Positions 9,231 to 19,674 of a DNA stretch of 64,000 bases are shown piece by piece. The DNA lies in NCBI RefSeq assembly GCF_040215105.1, contig NZ_CP157875.1:341001-405000 (forward strand). The letters run 5' to 3'. The stretch comes from Aeromonas veronii (lineage in GTDB: Bacteria > Pseudomonadota > Gammaproteobacteria > Enterobacterales > Aeromonadaceae). How positions within the stretch are numbered: position 1 is the stretch's first letter; every line of letters begins with the position of its first letter. The position numbers were made by a program, and so were the translations under genes. The notes beneath the pieces are model-generated. The model was not told where the DNA came from and ran no database searches. It saw only the letters and a list, made by a program, of their open reading frames with translations.

Positions 9231-10139
9231 ATGAAACCCATCTTTGGTAGAGGCCCTTCGCTTCAGTTACGGTTGTTTCTCGCCGTCATCATCTCGGTTG
9301 CTGCCATCGTCGCGGATTCCCGCTTCGGTGTGTTCACGCACGTCCGCGTCTATCTGAGCTCCCTCGTCAGTCCGCTGCAATACATTGCCAACGCGCCGGG
9401 TACCCTGCTCGACACCATGTCGACCCAGGTGCAGACCCGCTCCAGCCTGATCGAACAGACCAAGCTGCAGGAGCAACAGCTGTTTACCCTGCGTTCCCGT
9501 CTGCTCAAGCTGGATCAGCTGGAGCACGAGAACCAGCGCCTGCGTGAATTGCTGGGTTCGCCGGTTCACAAGGAGTCCCGCAAGATGGTGGCCGAGCTGC
9601 TGTCGGTGGATTCCGACCCCTTCAGCCATCAGGTGCTGATCAACAAGGGGGCGCTGGATGGCGTCTACAACGGCCAGCCGGTGATCAACGATCAGGGGGT
9701 GGTCGGCCAGGTGCTGCACGTGGGTTCCACCACCAGCCGGGTGCTGCTTATCACCGACTCCAGCCACGGTATCCCGGTGCGGGTGCTGCGCAATGACCTG
9801 CGCGCCATCGCCTCCGGCAGTGGTGAGCTGGACAAGCTGGAGCTGCGCAATCTGCCGCGCAACACCGACGTGCAGGTAGGGGATCTGCTGGTCACCTCGG
9901 GCCTCGGCGGCCGTTTCCCGGAAGGCTATCCGGTGGCAACCGTGACCCGATCCGACTATGTGGAGGGCAAACCCTTCGCCCAGATCGAGGCCAAGCCGCT
10001 GGTGGCACTGGACAGGCTGCGTTATCTGCTGCTGTTGTGGACCGACAAGAAGCCGGAAGTCCGTGACAACGAGGCGCTGGATGCACCCGCGGCAGCGTCT
10101 GCCGCATCGGCCACTTCGGCGGCGGGGGCGACCCGCTGA
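9231..10139 (+). CDS. mreC: Rod shape-determining protein MreC
   Basis: A 302-residue bitopic membrane protein. A short cytoplasmic N-terminus precedes a transmembrane helix at about residues 12-30. A coiled coil (about 65-105, rich in Gln, Glu and Leu) and two beta-barrel domains of the MreC fold follow (for example GVVGQVLHVGSTTSRVLLITD). The C-terminal tail is low-complexity Ala/Ser. MreC links MreB to the periplasmic elongasome. The stop overlaps the mreD start (TGATG). Confidence 0.96.
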   Translation: MKPIFGRGPSLQLRLFLAVIISVAAIVADSRFGVFTHVRVYLSSLVSPLQYIANAPGTLLDTMSTQVQTRSSLIEQTKLQEQQLFTLRSRLLKLDQLEHENQRLRELLGSPVHKESRKMVAELLSVDSDPFSHQVLINKGALDGVYNGQPVINDQGVVGQVLHVGSTTSRVLLITDSSHGIPVRVLRNDLRAIASGSGELDKLELRNLPRNTDVQVGDLLVTSGLGGRFPEGYPVATVTRSDYVEGKPFAQIEAKPLVALDRLRYLLLLWTDKKPEVRDNEALDAPAAASAASATSAAGATR

Positions 10140-10624
10140 TGCTGCAACCTGCCAGCGGCAGGATCTGGATCTGGGTCTCGATCCTGCTGGCCCTGTGCCT
10201 CTCCATCCTGCCGCTTCCTTTCCAGTTCGAGCCCTTCCGGCCGGATTGGCTCGCCATGGTGCTCATCTACTGGGCGCTGGCGTTGCCCCATCGAACCAAC
10301 GTCGGCACCGCCTGGGTAGCCGGTCTGCTGCTGGATGTGCTGCTTGGCAGCACGCTCGGGGTGCGTGCCATGGCCATGGCCATCACCACCTATCTGGCGG
10401 CCTTCCAGTTCCAGAAGATCCGCAACTTCTCCCTCTGGCAACAGGCGCTGATCATCGGTCTGCTCTCCCTGGTGGGGAAGATCACCGTGTTCTGGGCCGA
10501 ACACCTGTTCAGCCGCGCCAGCCTCAACTTCGCCTATTTTTGGTCGACGTTGACGACGATGCTAATATGGCCCTGGATCTTTATGGTCTTGCGCAAGGTG
10601 CGCCGTCACTTCAATATCAAGTGA
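10139..10624 (+). CDS. mreD: Rod shape-determining protein MreD
   Basis: A 161-residue integral membrane protein with about five hydrophobic helices, for example ISILLALCLSI near the N-terminus and LLLDVLLGSTLGV in the middle. Length and position match MreD. It is translationally coupled to mreC. MreD works with MreC in the elongasome. The next gene, maf, starts 52 bases downstream. Confidence 0.95.
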   Translation: MLQPASGRIWIWVSILLALCLSILPLPFQFEPFRPDWLAMVLIYWALALPHRTNVGTAWVAGLLLDVLLGSTLGVRAMAMAITTYLAAFQFQKIRNFSLWQQALIIGLLSLVGKITVFWAEHLFSRASLNFAYFWSTLTTMLIWPWIFMVLRKVRRHFNIK

Positions 10625-10676
10625 ATGTGAGCAAAAACAATAAATTGTAACCGTATCTCATCTCATCTAAGCGAAT

Positions 10677-11264
10677 ATGAACAAGCACAACGAACTGCAA
10701 CTCTATCTCGCCTCGGGTTCTCCCCGTCGGCACGAACTGCTGACCCAGCTGGGCTACCGCTTCGAGGTACTCAGGCTGGATGTGCCCGAGCAGCGTGGCG
10801 AGGGTGAGAAACCCCAGGACTACGTCTGCCGTCTGGCCCGTGACAAGGCGATGGCTGGTGTGGCGGCGGCACCGACGGCGCTGCCCGTGCTGGGCGCTGA
10901 CACCATAGTGGTGCTGGGGGAGCGGGTGCTTGAGAAGCCGTCCGATCTGCTCGATGCGAAAGACATGCTGGAGGCACTCTCCGGCCGGATCCATCAGGTG
11001 ATGACGGCGGTGGCACTGGCCACCCCGGAGCGTTGCGATGTGCGGCTGGTCACCACCAATGTGGCGTTTCGCAAGCTGGATGAGGCCGAGATCGAGGCCT
11101 ATTGGCGCACCGGTGAGCCCTGCGACAAGGCCGGCGCTTACGCCATTCAGGGCATCGCCGGCAAGTTTGTCAGCCGGATCGAGGGGAGCTACAGCGCCGT
11201 GGTCGGCCTGCCCCTGCTGGAGACGGATCTGCTGATCCGCCAGCAGCTCGAACAGGGTCGATAA
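10677..11264 (+). CDS. maf: Maf family nucleoside triphosphate pyrophosphatase (YhdE-like)
   Basis: 195 residues. The Maf signature [13 protein letters not shown] is at residues 10-22, [16 protein letters not shown] and the [12 protein letters not shown] stretch follow, and [20 protein letters not shown] lies near the C-terminus. The family hydrolyses dTTP, UTP and modified nucleotides to monophosphates and was first linked to septum formation. YhdE, the dTTP/UTP type, is encoded next to mreBCD in E. coli, as here. It is probably co-transcribed with mreBCD and rng. Confidence 0.95.
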   Translation: MNKHNELQLYLASGSPRRHELLTQLGYRFEVLRLDVPEQRGEGEKPQDYVCRLARDKAMAGVAAAPTALPVLGADTIVVLGERVLEKPSDLLDAKDMLEALSGRIHQVMTAVALATPERCDVRLVTTNVAFRKLDEAEIEAYWRTGEPCDKAGAYAIQGIAGKFVSRIEGSYSAVVGLPLLETDLLIRQQLEQGR

Positions 11265-11356
11265 CCCGTCCAGCGACGCCTGCTGCGTTACCACTTGCGT
11301 GCATTCATGTGCCAGATGGCCAGCCAGAATTCAAAACTAGAAAGGCAAGGTAACTT

Positions 11357-12826
11357 ATGTCAGTAGAACTGCTGGTGAACGTCACCCCCTCGGAGACCCG
11401 GGTTGCCCTGGTCGAGAACGGCCTGCTGCAGGAAGTGCATGTGGAGCGCCAGGCCAAGCGCGGCATCGTGGGCAACATCTACAAGGGCAAGATCAGCCGG
11501 GTGCTGCCCGGCATGCAGGCCGCCTTCGTCGACATCGGCATGGACAAGGCAGCCTTCTTGCACGCCTCCGATATCGTGCCCCACACCGAGTGCGTGGCGA
11601 TCAAGGAGAAGGAGCAGTTCCAGGCAGGCAACATCGCCGAGCTGGTGCGCCAGGGTCAGGACATCATGGTGCAGGTGGTCAAAGATCCCCTGGGCACCAA
11701 GGGGGCCCGTCTCACCACCGACATTACCCTGCCGTCCCGTTATCTCGTCTTCATGCCGGGCAGTGCCCACGTCGGCGTCTCCCAGCGCATCGAGTCGGAA
11801 GCGGAGCGTGAGCGGTTGAAGCGCACCGTGGCCGGCTACGTGGACGATCTCGGTGGCTACATCATCCGCACCGCCGCCGAAGGGGTGGGGGAGCAGGAGC
11901 TGGAGCAGGACGCCGCCTTCTTGAAGCGCCTGTGGCGCAAGATCCTGGAGCGCAAGCAGAAGTATCCCCCCTGCAAGATCCTCTACGAAGATCCCAGTCT
12001 GGCGTTTCGGGTGGTGCGTGACTTCGTCGGTACCGAGCTCGACAAGATCCGGGTCGACTCCCGCCAAAGCTTCGATCAGCTCAAGCGCTTCACCGAGGAG
12101 TACGTGCCGGAGCTCGCCGGCAAGCTGGAGTATTATCTCGGCGACTCCCCCATCTTCGATCTCTACGACGTGGAGAACGAGATCCAGCGTGCGCTGGAGC
12201 GCAAGGTGGAGCTGAAATCCGGTGGCTACCTCATCATCGATCAGACCGAAGCCATGACCACGGTGGACATCAACACCGGGGCCTTCGTCGGCCATCGCAA
12301 TCTGGAAGAGACCATCTTCAACACCAACGTCGAGGCGACGGCCGCCATCGCCCGCCACCTGCGGCTGCGCAATCTCGGCGGCATCATCATCATCGATTTC
12401 ATCGACATGCAGTCCGAGGATCACCGCCGTCGGGTACTGCACAGCCTGGAACTGGCGCTCGCCAAAGACAGGGCCAAGACTAACGTCAATGGCTTCTCCC
12501 AGCTTGGCCTGGTGGAGATGACCCGCAAGCGCACCCGCGAGAGCCTGGAACATGTGCTCTGCTCCGAGTGTCCCGAGTGCAAGGGGCGTGGTCGGGTCAA
12601 GACAGTGGAGTCGGTCTGCTTCGAGATCCTGCGGGAGATCATCCGCGTCAACCGCGCCTACGATGCGGATCAGTTCACCGTCTATGCGGCACCGTCCGTG
12701 GCGGATTACCTGCGAGGGGAGGAGTCCCACAGTCTGGCCGAGCTGGAAGTCTTCATCGGCAAACAGGTCAGGGTGGTGAGTGAACCGCTCTGTGGGCAGG
12801 AACAATTCGATGTGGTGATGATGTAA
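11357..12826 (+). CDS. rng: Ribonuclease G
   Basis: 489 residues, the usual RNase G length. An S1 RNA-binding domain covers about residues 38-128 (GNIYKGKISRVLPGMQAAFVDIG). The RNase E/G catalytic core contains DINTGAFVG near residue 304 and the acidic IIIDFIDM near 348, the expected Mg2+ ligands. A zinc-link motif CSECPEC lies near residue 402. The enzyme matures 16S rRNA 5' ends and degrades some mRNAs. Unlike RNase E it has no long C-terminal scaffold. AAGG precedes the ATG. The stop touches the yhdP start. Confidence 0.97.
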   Translation: MSVELLVNVTPSETRVALVENGLLQEVHVERQAKRGIVGNIYKGKISRVLPGMQAAFVDIGMDKAAFLHASDIVPHTECVAIKEKEQFQAGNIAELVRQGQDIMVQVVKDPLGTKGARLTTDITLPSRYLVFMPGSAHVGVSQRIESEAERERLKRTVAGYVDDLGGYIIRTAAEGVGEQELEQDAAFLKRLWRKILERKQKYPPCKILYEDPSLAFRVVRDFVGTELDKIRVDSRQSFDQLKRFTEEYVPELAGKLEYYLGDSPIFDLYDVENEIQRALERKVELKSGGYLIIDQTEAMTTVDINTGAFVGHRNLEETIFNTNVEATAAIARHLRLRNLGGIIIIDFIDMQSEDHRRRVLHSLELALAKDRAKTNVNGFSQLGLVEMTRKRTRESLEHVLCSECPECKGRGRVKTVESVCFEILREIIRVNRAYDADQFTVYAAPSVADYLRGEESHSLAELEVFIGKQVRVVSEPLCGQEQFDVVMM

Positions 12827-15800
12827 TTGGTCTATCGCTGGTTGAGTCGGGGCTGGTTAGCCCTCGGGGTCTTCTTCGTGCTGCTGGCCATCCTGGTCAG
12901 TGTGGTGCGTCTTGGCGGCCCCTTGCTCAACCAGCACAGACAGGCACTCATTGCGACCCTGACCGGCAACAGCCAGCTCGACATCAGCGTCGAGCATGTC
13001 GGCCTGGACTGGACCCAGCGCGGGCCCGCCATTGAGCTGCAAGGGCTCGCCATCTCCCCGGACTCCGGCCGCTTCTCCGTTCGCCTTGGCAAGGTCTGGG
13101 CCCACCTCGACTTCTGGCGCTCCCTCAACGAATGGAAACCCGTCTTTGGCCAGCTGATGCTGAGCGATGGGGACATGGCGCTGGATCTGACCCGGCCGAC
13201 GACGCCGAGTAGCGACAAGAACCCGGACCAGCAGGAGGCGCTGCTGCGTTTCCTGCTGACCCAGCTCTCCACCTTCGACATCCACGACACTCGCCTCAGC
13301 ATCACCACGGCGCTGGGAGAAGTGCGAGCCCTCAACATCGCCCAGCTCCGTTGGCAGAACCGGGGCAAGCGTCATCAGGGGGTGGGCAAGGCCTACCTCA
13401 TCAACGGCATCGGCGAGAGCACCATCGATCTCATCCTGGATGTGGATGCCCCCGAGGTGCGCCTCGACAGATTGAAGGGACAGCTCTACCTGGGGGCCAG
13501 CGAGCTCGATATCAGCCCCATGCTGGCCAAGATCCACGCCGGTGCGCCCAAGGTGGCCGGCCAGCTCGACTTCCAGCTCTGGAGCGAATTTGCCGGTGGT
13601 CAGCTGGGCAACTCCCTGCTGGCGTTTGGTGACAATCACCTCATCTGGCGGGACGAGCGTAAGGGGGCTCTCCATCGCCTCGAGCTGCGCGGTGGCAAGA
13701 TCCAGCTGCGCCGCGAGGGGGAGGGGTGGCAGCTCGCCAGTCACGATGTCATCTTCAAGCTCGACGGTACGACCTGGCTGCACAGCCGGCTGCAGCTCGA
13801 GCGGGTAAAGGATCGCATCCAGGGCTATGTGCCTGCCATTGATCTCAACCAGGTGGCGAGTCTGAGCCAGCTGGTCTCCGGCCTCTACCCCAAGCTGACC
13901 GAGACCCTCAAGCGTACCCAGCCCACCGGCCAGTTGCAGGAGCTGGTGCTGCAGGCGGGCGGGGATTGGCAGGGACTCTCCCTCAGCGGGCGTTTCGTCG
14001 GGCTGGGTACCCAGGCCTGGCAGGATGTTCCGGGTCTGCAGGACTTGAACGGCGAGTTCTGGCTGACACCGACGGGGGGCAGCACTCGCCTGACCCTCGG
14101 CAAGGGCGTGGTGGATCCCGCCCGCCACTTCAAGGAACCCATCCCGGTAGACAGTCTGGGGGCTCGGCTCGACTGGTGGCAGGCGCCACAGGGCTGGGTG
14201 CTCTATGGCCAGGATATCGTGCTGGACAACCCGGATCTGCATCTGGCCAGCCGCTTCCGGCTCGAGCTGTTCGAGCATCCCTTCCTCGCTCTCACCGGTC
14301 GCATCGACGTCAAGACGGCGGCCCATGCGGATCGCTACTACCCCCTGGCGGTGATGAGCGACGGTTTGGTGGACTATCTGAGCGGCGCCATCAAGGGGGG
14401 GCAGGCAAAGAGTGCAGACCTGCTCTGGTACGGGGAGTTCAGGGATTTCCCCTATGACAAGGGTCAGGGGGTCTTCCAGGTGGCGGTGCCGCTCGAGAAG
14501 GCCACTTACGAGTTCTTCCCCGGTTGGCAACCCCTCACCGATCTGCAGATCGACCTATTGTTCCAGAATGCGGGGCTGGACATGAACAGCCGCTCCACAC
14601 GCCTTGGCAAGGCGAGCTCGGACTCGGTGCATGCCTGGATCCCGGATCTCTCCCCCGGTGCCCATCTCTACGTGGATGCCAAGGTGGCGGGCGAGGGCAA
14701 GGCCATCAGCGATTATCTGCAAGACTCCCCGCTGAAGGATTCGGTCGGACAGGCCTTGCGGGAGATAGAGATCCGTGGGCCCATGAAGGGAACCGTCAAG
14801 CTGGATATTCCCCTCGACGGCGAGGGGGAGGTGAAGGCCAGCGGGGATGCCAGCTTCCACAACAACAAGGTCAGGATTGCCACCCTGGACATGCCGCTGG
14901 AGGGGGTCGAGGGCAAGCTTGAGTATGACAACGAACACACCCGGTTCAGCAATCTCAAGGCCAGCCTCTGGAACCAGCCGCTGACCCTGGACTATCAGGG
15001 CAAGCAACTGCCAAACCACTATCAGGTCGACCTCAAACTCAAGGGGGTCTGGGACAGCAGCCGGCAGCGCCGGGATATTCCGGCCCTCGATCTGCTCAAG
15101 GGCCGTAGTAACTGGAGCGGCACCCTGGGGCTGACATTGCCCCATGACAAGCCGTTCAGCTTCCAGCTGGCATTGGACTCCAACCTGCAGGGTATGGGGC
15201 TGGATCTGCCGTCTCCGCTGACCAAGGTCGCCGACAGCCGGTTGCCGCTCAAGGTCTCGGTACGAGGACGGGACGGCAGCGCCGACATCCGCGGCGTGCT
15301 GGGGGCTGACCTGGACATGCAGAGCCGCCTGGTGTACGGCGAGGGGGCCCCTTACCTGAGCCGGGTTCGGGTGGATGTCGGCCAGCCAGGGGCCAGGGTG
15401 CTGCAAGACAAGCCCATGCTGCTTGCCATCAACCAGCAGCAGGCTGACGTGGCTGGCTGGGTGGCGCGACTCCATCAGTGGCTGCCAGAGCAGGGCCCGG
15501 GCGGCAACGCCGTGGTCGGCCCCTCTTTCCTGCCGGAAGAGTGGTGGGTGGATGGTCAGCTGGCCCGCGCCGACATCGGCAGTGCCAACCTCAAGGCGGT
15601 GCATTTTACCGTGGGGCCGGTCAGCCAGGCCACCGAGGTGATGATCGACAGCCCGGACGTGATGGGGGTGGTGCGGGTGCCGGTCACCGACAAGCAGCCC
15701 ATCGATGCCAAGTTTGCCCGCATCTATTGGTCCGGCAAGGGGTCAGATCTCAGCCCCAAGGCCGATCCCCGGCAGGATCAGGCCATCATGGATGCCATCC

Positions 15801-16723
15801 CCTGGCTCAGCTTCAGCTGCGTGGATTGCCGTTTCGGCAAACTGCCCCTCGGGGAACTCAAAGGAGAGCTGGTTCCCGGCACCAACAGCCTGTCGCTCAA
15901 GGGACTGGAGATGAAGCTCGCCGGCAGCACCCTCAAGGGCAATGCGCAGTGGCTGTCACAATCCGGCCAGATGCAGACACGGGCCAGCGCCAGGATCAGC
16001 ACCCAGAACAGCGAGCTGCTGCTCAAGCGCCTCGGCTTTACCTCCCCCATCGGCGACGCCCCGGGCAAGCTGGCGCTGGATCTGAACTGGCAGGACGTGC
16101 CCTATCGCCTGAACCTGCCGAGCCTGGCCGGTACGGCGGACTATCAGCTGGAAGGGGGCACATTGCGGGAGGTCAACGACAAGGGAGCGCGTCTGCTCTC
16201 CCTGCTCAGTCTGGACTCGCTGATGCGCAAGCTGCGCCTCGATTTTCGTGATGTGTTCGACAAGGGCTTCTATTTTGAGTCCATGTCCGCCTCGGCCCGG
16301 ATCAAGCAGGGGGTAGCCGAGAACAAGGACTTCTACATGAAGGGGGCGGCGGGCAACCTGCGTGGGGAGGGTATCGCCGATCTGGTGCGCTGGCGCCTCG
16401 ATTACGAGCTGAGCTTCTCCCCCAACCTCGGCGGTACCCTGCCGGTGGTGGCGGCCTTCTCCCTGACCCCCATCACCGGACTCTATGTGCTGGCGCTCTC
16501 CAAGCTGCTGGAGCCCGTGGTGGATGTGGTGACCCGCATCGATTTTCGGGTTTCGGGCCCGCTGGACGATCCCAAACTCATCGAGGCGGGGCGGGATCGC
16601 GCCCGCATCAAGCTCAACCAGCAGCAGAAAGAGGCGGTGGATGCGGTGGCCCCCAGTCTGCCAGCACAAGAGGTGACCCCCTTCCTGCTCAATCCCAAGC
16701 ACCAGGGCTCGGGTCAACGTTGA
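12827..16723 (+). CDS. yhdP: AsmA-like phospholipid transport protein YhdP
   Basis: A 1298-residue protein with one N-terminal membrane helix (about residues 10-27, LALGVFFVLLAILVSVV), then a very long periplasmic beta-rich region and a C-terminal AsmA-type segment (about 1090-1230). YhdP, with TamB and YdbH, is thought to bridge the periplasm and move phospholipids to the outer membrane. It begins with TTG directly after the rng stop with no spacer, so its translation probably depends on rng. No better start is visible in frame. Length agrees with E. coli YhdP (about 1266). Confidence 0.92.
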   Translation: MVYRWLSRGWLALGVFFVLLAILVSVVRLGGPLLNQHRQALIATLTGNSQLDISVEHVGLDWTQRGPAIELQGLAISPDSGRFSVRLGKVWAHLDFWRSLNEWKPVFGQLMLSDGDMALDLTRPTTPSSDKNPDQQEALLRFLLTQLSTFDIHDTRLSITTALGEVRALNIAQLRWQNRGKRHQGVGKAYLINGIGESTIDLILDVDAPEVRLDRLKGQLYLGASELDISPMLAKIHAGAPKVAGQLDFQLWSEFAGGQLGNSLLAFGDNHLIWRDERKGALHRLELRGGKIQLRREGEGWQLASHDVIFKLDGTTWLHSRLQLERVKDRIQGYVPAIDLNQVASLSQLVSGLYPKLTETLKRTQPTGQLQELVLQAGGDWQGLSLSGRFVGLGTQAWQDVPGLQDLNGEFWLTPTGGSTRLTLGKGVVDPARHFKEPIPVDSLGARLDWWQAPQGWVLYGQDIVLDNPDLHLASRFRLELFEHPFLALTGRIDVKTAAHADRYYPLAVMSDGLVDYLSGAIKGGQAKSADLLWYGEFRDFPYDKGQGVFQVAVPLEKATYEFFPGWQPLTDLQIDLLFQNAGLDMNSRSTRLGKASSDSVHAWIPDLSPGAHLYVDAKVAGEGKAISDYLQDSPLKDSVGQALREIEIRGPMKGTVKLDIPLDGEGEVKASGDASFHNNKVRIATLDMPLEGVEGKLEYDNEHTRFSNLKASLWNQPLTLDYQGKQLPNHYQVDLKLKGVWDSSRQRRDIPALDLLKGRSNWSGTLGLTLPHDKPFSFQLALDSNLQGMGLDLPSPLTKVADSRLPLKVSVRGRDGSADIRGVLGADLDMQSRLVYGEGAPYLSRVRVDVGQPGARVLQDKPMLLAINQQQADVAGWVARLHQWLPEQGPGGNAVVGPSFLPEEWWVDGQLARADIGSANLKAVHFTVGPVSQATEVMIDSPDVMGVVRVPVTDKQPIDAKFARIYWSGKGSDLSPKADPRQDQAIMDAIPWLSFSCVDCRFGKLPLGELKGELVPGTNSLSLKGLEMKLAGSTLKGNAQWLSQSGQMQTRASARISTQNSELLLKRLGFTSPIGDAPGKLALDLNWQDVPYRLNLPSLAGTADYQLEGGTLREVNDKGARLLSLLSLDSLMRKLRLDFRDVFDKGFYFESMSASARIKQGVAENKDFYMKGAAGNLRGEGIADLVRWRLDYELSFSPNLGGTLPVVAAFSLTPITGLYVLALSKLLEPVVDVVTRIDFRVSGPLDDPKLIEAGRDRARIKLNQQQKEAVDAVAPSLPAQEVTPFLLNPKHQGSGQR

Positions 16724-16849
16724 GCAACGTCTCAAGGGCCGAGCATGTATTTCCCTTTCGCCAAGCCCCCAAAGCCCTCATAGTGCAATGACCCCGGCAA
16801 GCGATAGGGAGCCCCATCCCATGGCTTGCCCAACGACAAGGAGCACGTC

Positions 16850-17656
16850 ATGTGGTTAGCCGCCATTCAGTTGATTTCAGGCCGTCACTGGCAGGACAAC
16901 CAGGCACGGATCGAAGCCGAGCTGGCAGCCTTGCCGGCACAGCGCCCTCTGCTGGCCCTGCTGCCGGAAAACTTCGCCCTCTTTGGCGAGCGGCAGGGTT
17001 ATCTGGACGGTGCCGAGTCCCTCGGTGATGGCCCCATTCAAAGACAGCTGGCCGACTGGGCCAGAGCTCACGGGATCTGGCTGGTGGCCGGCGCCATGCC
17101 GACCCGGATCCCGGGTTCGAGCCATATCCATACCAGCTCGCTGGTGTTTGCCCCCGATGGGGAGTGCAAGGGGCACTACCACAAGATCCATCTGTTCGAC
17201 GTGGACGTGGCGGATAACCACGGCCGATACCGGGAGTCGGAAACCTTCAGCCCGGGCCACGAGCCCGCCCTGGTGGATTCCCCCTTTGGTCCACTCGGCC
17301 TCTCTATCTGTTATGATCTGCGTTTTCCCGAGCTCTATCGCCAGCTGGCCTTCGCCGGCGCCCGGGTGTTGCTGGTGCCCGCCGCCTTCACCGCCGTGAC
17401 TGGCGAGGCGCACTGGGAACCACTGTTGCGGGCCCGCGCCATCGAGAACCAGTGTTACGTGGTGGCGGCCAATCAGGGGGGGACCCATGAGACGGGGCGC
17501 CAGACTTGGGGCCACAGCATGGTGATCGACCCCTGGGGCCGGGTGCTGGCCTGCCAGCCATCGGGCAATGCCACCGTGCTGGCGCAGATGGATGGCGAAC
17601 TGGTCGAGGAGCTGAAACGCACCATGCCGGTGCTGAGTCATGCCCGACTGCTGTGA
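16850..17656 (+). CDS. Nitrilase-family amidase (NIT1/deaminated glutathione amidase-like)
   Basis: 268 residues from ATG 16850, which has AAGGAG seven bases upstream; a TTG at 16826 is less likely. The catalytic triad of the carbon-nitrogen hydrolase superfamily is visible: Glu40 (LLPENF), Lys112 (HKIHLFDVDV) and Cys154 (SICYDLRFPELYR). The KIHLFDVD stretch is typical of the NIT1 branch, which hydrolyses deaminated glutathione as metabolite repair. It lies between yhdP and tldD, an arrangement shared with other gammaproteobacteria. The substrate is inferred. Confidence 0.88.
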   Translation: MWLAAIQLISGRHWQDNQARIEAELAALPAQRPLLALLPENFALFGERQGYLDGAESLGDGPIQRQLADWARAHGIWLVAGAMPTRIPGSSHIHTSSLVFAPDGECKGHYHKIHLFDVDVADNHGRYRESETFSPGHEPALVDSPFGPLGLSICYDLRFPELYRQLAFAGARVLLVPAAFTAVTGEAHWEPLLRARAIENQCYVVAANQGGTHETGRQTWGHSMVIDPWGRVLACQPSGNATVLAQMDGELVEELKRTMPVLSHARLL

Positions 17657-17795
17657 TGGATATAAGCGAATTGAAACGCAACTGTCTGCCGGTACCGAGC
17701 CACACCCGCTTGCGGTGATCCCCATGGGCTGATTGACCTTGTGGTCCCCATGAATGAATCGTCATGACATCTCATATCGAGATTGGAGAAGAAGA

Positions 17796-19244
17796 TTGAG
17801 TCTATTGAGCCAGGTTAGTGCCTCCCTGTTGGCCCCGAACGATCTCGATGAGGGACGCCTGCAACAACTGCTCGGCAGCCTGATGAGCCACCAGGTGGAA
17901 TTCGGCGACCTCTATTTCCAGCGCAGCTGGCACGAGTCCTGGATGCTGGAAGACGGCATCGTCAAGGATGGCAGCTACAACATCGATCAGGGGGTCGGGG
18001 TGCGCGCCGTCAGCGGCGAGAAGACCGGCTTCGCCTACTCGGACGAGCTGAGCCTGCTGGCCCTGCAGCAGTCGGTCACCGCCGCCCGCGGCATCGCCGC
18101 GGCCGGAGCTCAGGGCAAGGTGAAGGCCTGGGCCCGCACGGAGGCGAACCTGCTCTATCCGGCCATGGATCCCCTGCAGACCCTCGACAAGCAGCAGAAG
18201 ATCGCCCTGCTCGAGCAGATGGACAAGTTTGCCCGCAGCCTGGATCCCGCCATCAATCAGGTGATGGCCTCCATCAGCGGCGTCTATGAAGAGATCCTGG
18301 TGGCGGCTACCGACGGCACCCTGGCCGCCGACGTGCGCCCCCTGGTGCGGTTGTCGGTGACCGTCATTGCCGAGAAGGGCGACAAGCGTGAGCGCGGCAG
18401 CGCCGGTGGCGGTGGCCGCTTCGGCTATGACTATTTCCTCGAGCTGGATGGTCTGGAGAGCCGCGCCTTCGGCTATGTGCGGGAAGCCGTGCGCCAGGCC
18501 CTGGTGAACCTGGAAGCCATCGATGCACCGGCCGGTGCCATACCCGTGGTGCTCGGCGCAGGCTGGCCCGGGGTCTTGCTGCACGAGGCGGTGGGTCATG
18601 GGCTGGAGGGAGACTTCAACCGCAAGGGCTCCTCCGCCTTCGCCGGTCGCATCGGCGAGCAGGTCGCCTCCAAACATTGCACCATCGTCGATGATGGCAC
18701 CCTGCCGGGTCGACGTGGCTCCGTCTCCATCGATGACGAAGGGACGCCGGGTGGCTACAACGTGTTGATCGAAAACGGGATCCTCAAGGGTTACCTGCAA
18801 GACAAGCAGAATGCCCGGCTGATGGGGGTGCCGCTGACCGGCAACGGCCGCCGTGAATCCTATGCCGCCCTGCCGATGCCACGTATGACCAACACCTACA
18901 TGCTGGCGGGTCAGTACGATCCGGCGGAGATCATCGCCTCGGTGAAGAAGGGGATCTATGCCCCCAATTTCGGTGGCGGTCAGGTGGACATCACCTCCGG
19001 CAAGTTCGTCTTCTCCGCCTCCGAGGCCTACCTCATCGAGGATGGCAAGATTGGTGCTCCCATCAAGGGGGCTACCCTCATCGGCAACGGCCCGGAGGCC
19101 ATGAGCCAGGTCTCCATGGTGGGTCGGGATCTGCAACTGGATCGCGGTGTCGGCATCTGCGGCAAGGAGGGGCAGAGCGTCCCGGTCGGGGTCGGCCAGC
19201 CGACCCTGAGACTCGACAGCCTGACCGTGGGCGGCACCCAGTAA
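17796..19244 (+). CDS. tldD: Metalloprotease TldD
   Basis: With a TTG start at 17796 the product has 482 residues, matching the family (481 in E. coli), and it begins [16 protein letters not shown] lies seven bases upstream. An in-frame ATG at 17754 would add 14 residues without a good ribosome binding site. The zinc motif HEAVGH is at residues 263-268 and [13 protein letters not shown] at about 60. TldD with TldE/PmbA forms a protease that degrades unfolded peptides and matures microcins and CcdA. The partner gene pmbA is not in this window. Confidence 0.96.
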   Translation: MSLLSQVSASLLAPNDLDEGRLQQLLGSLMSHQVEFGDLYFQRSWHESWMLEDGIVKDGSYNIDQGVGVRAVSGEKTGFAYSDELSLLALQQSVTAARGIAAAGAQGKVKAWARTEANLLYPAMDPLQTLDKQQKIALLEQMDKFARSLDPAINQVMASISGVYEEILVAATDGTLAADVRPLVRLSVTVIAEKGDKRERGSAGGGGRFGYDYFLELDGLESRAFGYVREAVRQALVNLEAIDAPAGAIPVVLGAGWPGVLLHEAVGHGLEGDFNRKGSSAFAGRIGEQVASKHCTIVDDGTLPGRRGSVSIDDEGTPGGYNVLIENGILKGYLQDKQNARLMGVPLTGNGRRESYAALPMPRMTNTYMLAGQYDPAEIIASVKKGIYAPNFGGGQVDITSGKFVFSASEAYLIEDGKIGAPIKGATLIGNGPEAMSQVSMVGRDLQLDRGVGICGKEGQSVPVGVGQPTLRLDSLTVGGTQ

Positions 19245-19269
19245 GTCCGCCGTCGACAGACTTGCCTGC

Positions 19270-19296
19270 AAACCCCGGCCTTGGCCGGGGTTTTTG
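19270..19296 (+). terminator. Terminator of tldD
   Basis: AACCCCGGC and GCCGGGGTT form a 9-bp stem around CTTG, followed by a T-run, 26 bases after the tldD stop. Confidence 0.9.
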
Positions 19297-19317
19297 TTGG
19301 GGGCCGTGGCGGGCAAT

Positions 19318-19343
19318 AAAAAGCCCCGGCGAAGGCCGGGGCT
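19318..19343 (-). terminator. Terminator of the 19357-19560 gene
   Basis: AGCCCCGGC (19322-19330) pairs with GCCGGGGCT (19335-19343). Read on the minus strand it is followed by TTTTT. Confidence 0.85.
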
Positions 19344-19356
19344 GGACAGAGTCGGG

Positions 19357-19560
19357 TCAGTTGACCGAGATGGCGCGAGCGTCGATGTAGTAATGGGTAT
19401 TGCCTTGAGGATCCTTGCTGATCCTGGCGATCAACCGGTTGGCGCTCTTGTACTCCCAGTCCTGTGCGATCTGCGCGGGGTTGGGGCTGGTGACGCCCAC
19501 CACGTTCAGGTACTCATGAAACAGACTGTAGCCACGGATCTCGGTCAGCAGGTTATCCAT
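19357..19560 (-). CDS. Small hypothetical protein, 67 residues
   Basis: MDNLLTEIRGYSLFHEYLNV at the start; soluble, with no signal peptide, membrane helix or recognised motif. Support comes from a ribosome binding sequence (GGGAGAGATG just before the ATG), GC-rich third positions, and a dedicated terminator immediately downstream. It is convergent with tldD and faces away from the marC-like gene. The function is unknown. Confidence 0.75.
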   Translation of the reverse strand: MDNLLTEIRGYSLFHEYLNVVGVTSPNPAQIAQDWEYKSANRLIARISKDPQGNTHYYIDARAISVN

Positions 19561-19674
19561 CTCATCTCTCCCAGGTGGTCATTAATCGGGCAATACCACT
19601 CTAGGCTTCACAAGCTGAACCCGTCATGTACAAAAAACAAACTATCCGGCAAGGTTGCCGCGCCCTCATGGGGT

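Noticed and set aside
17754..17795. ATG start of tldD at 17754
   Set aside because: It has no good ribosome binding site, while TTG 17796 has one at ideal spacing and gives the family's normal length.
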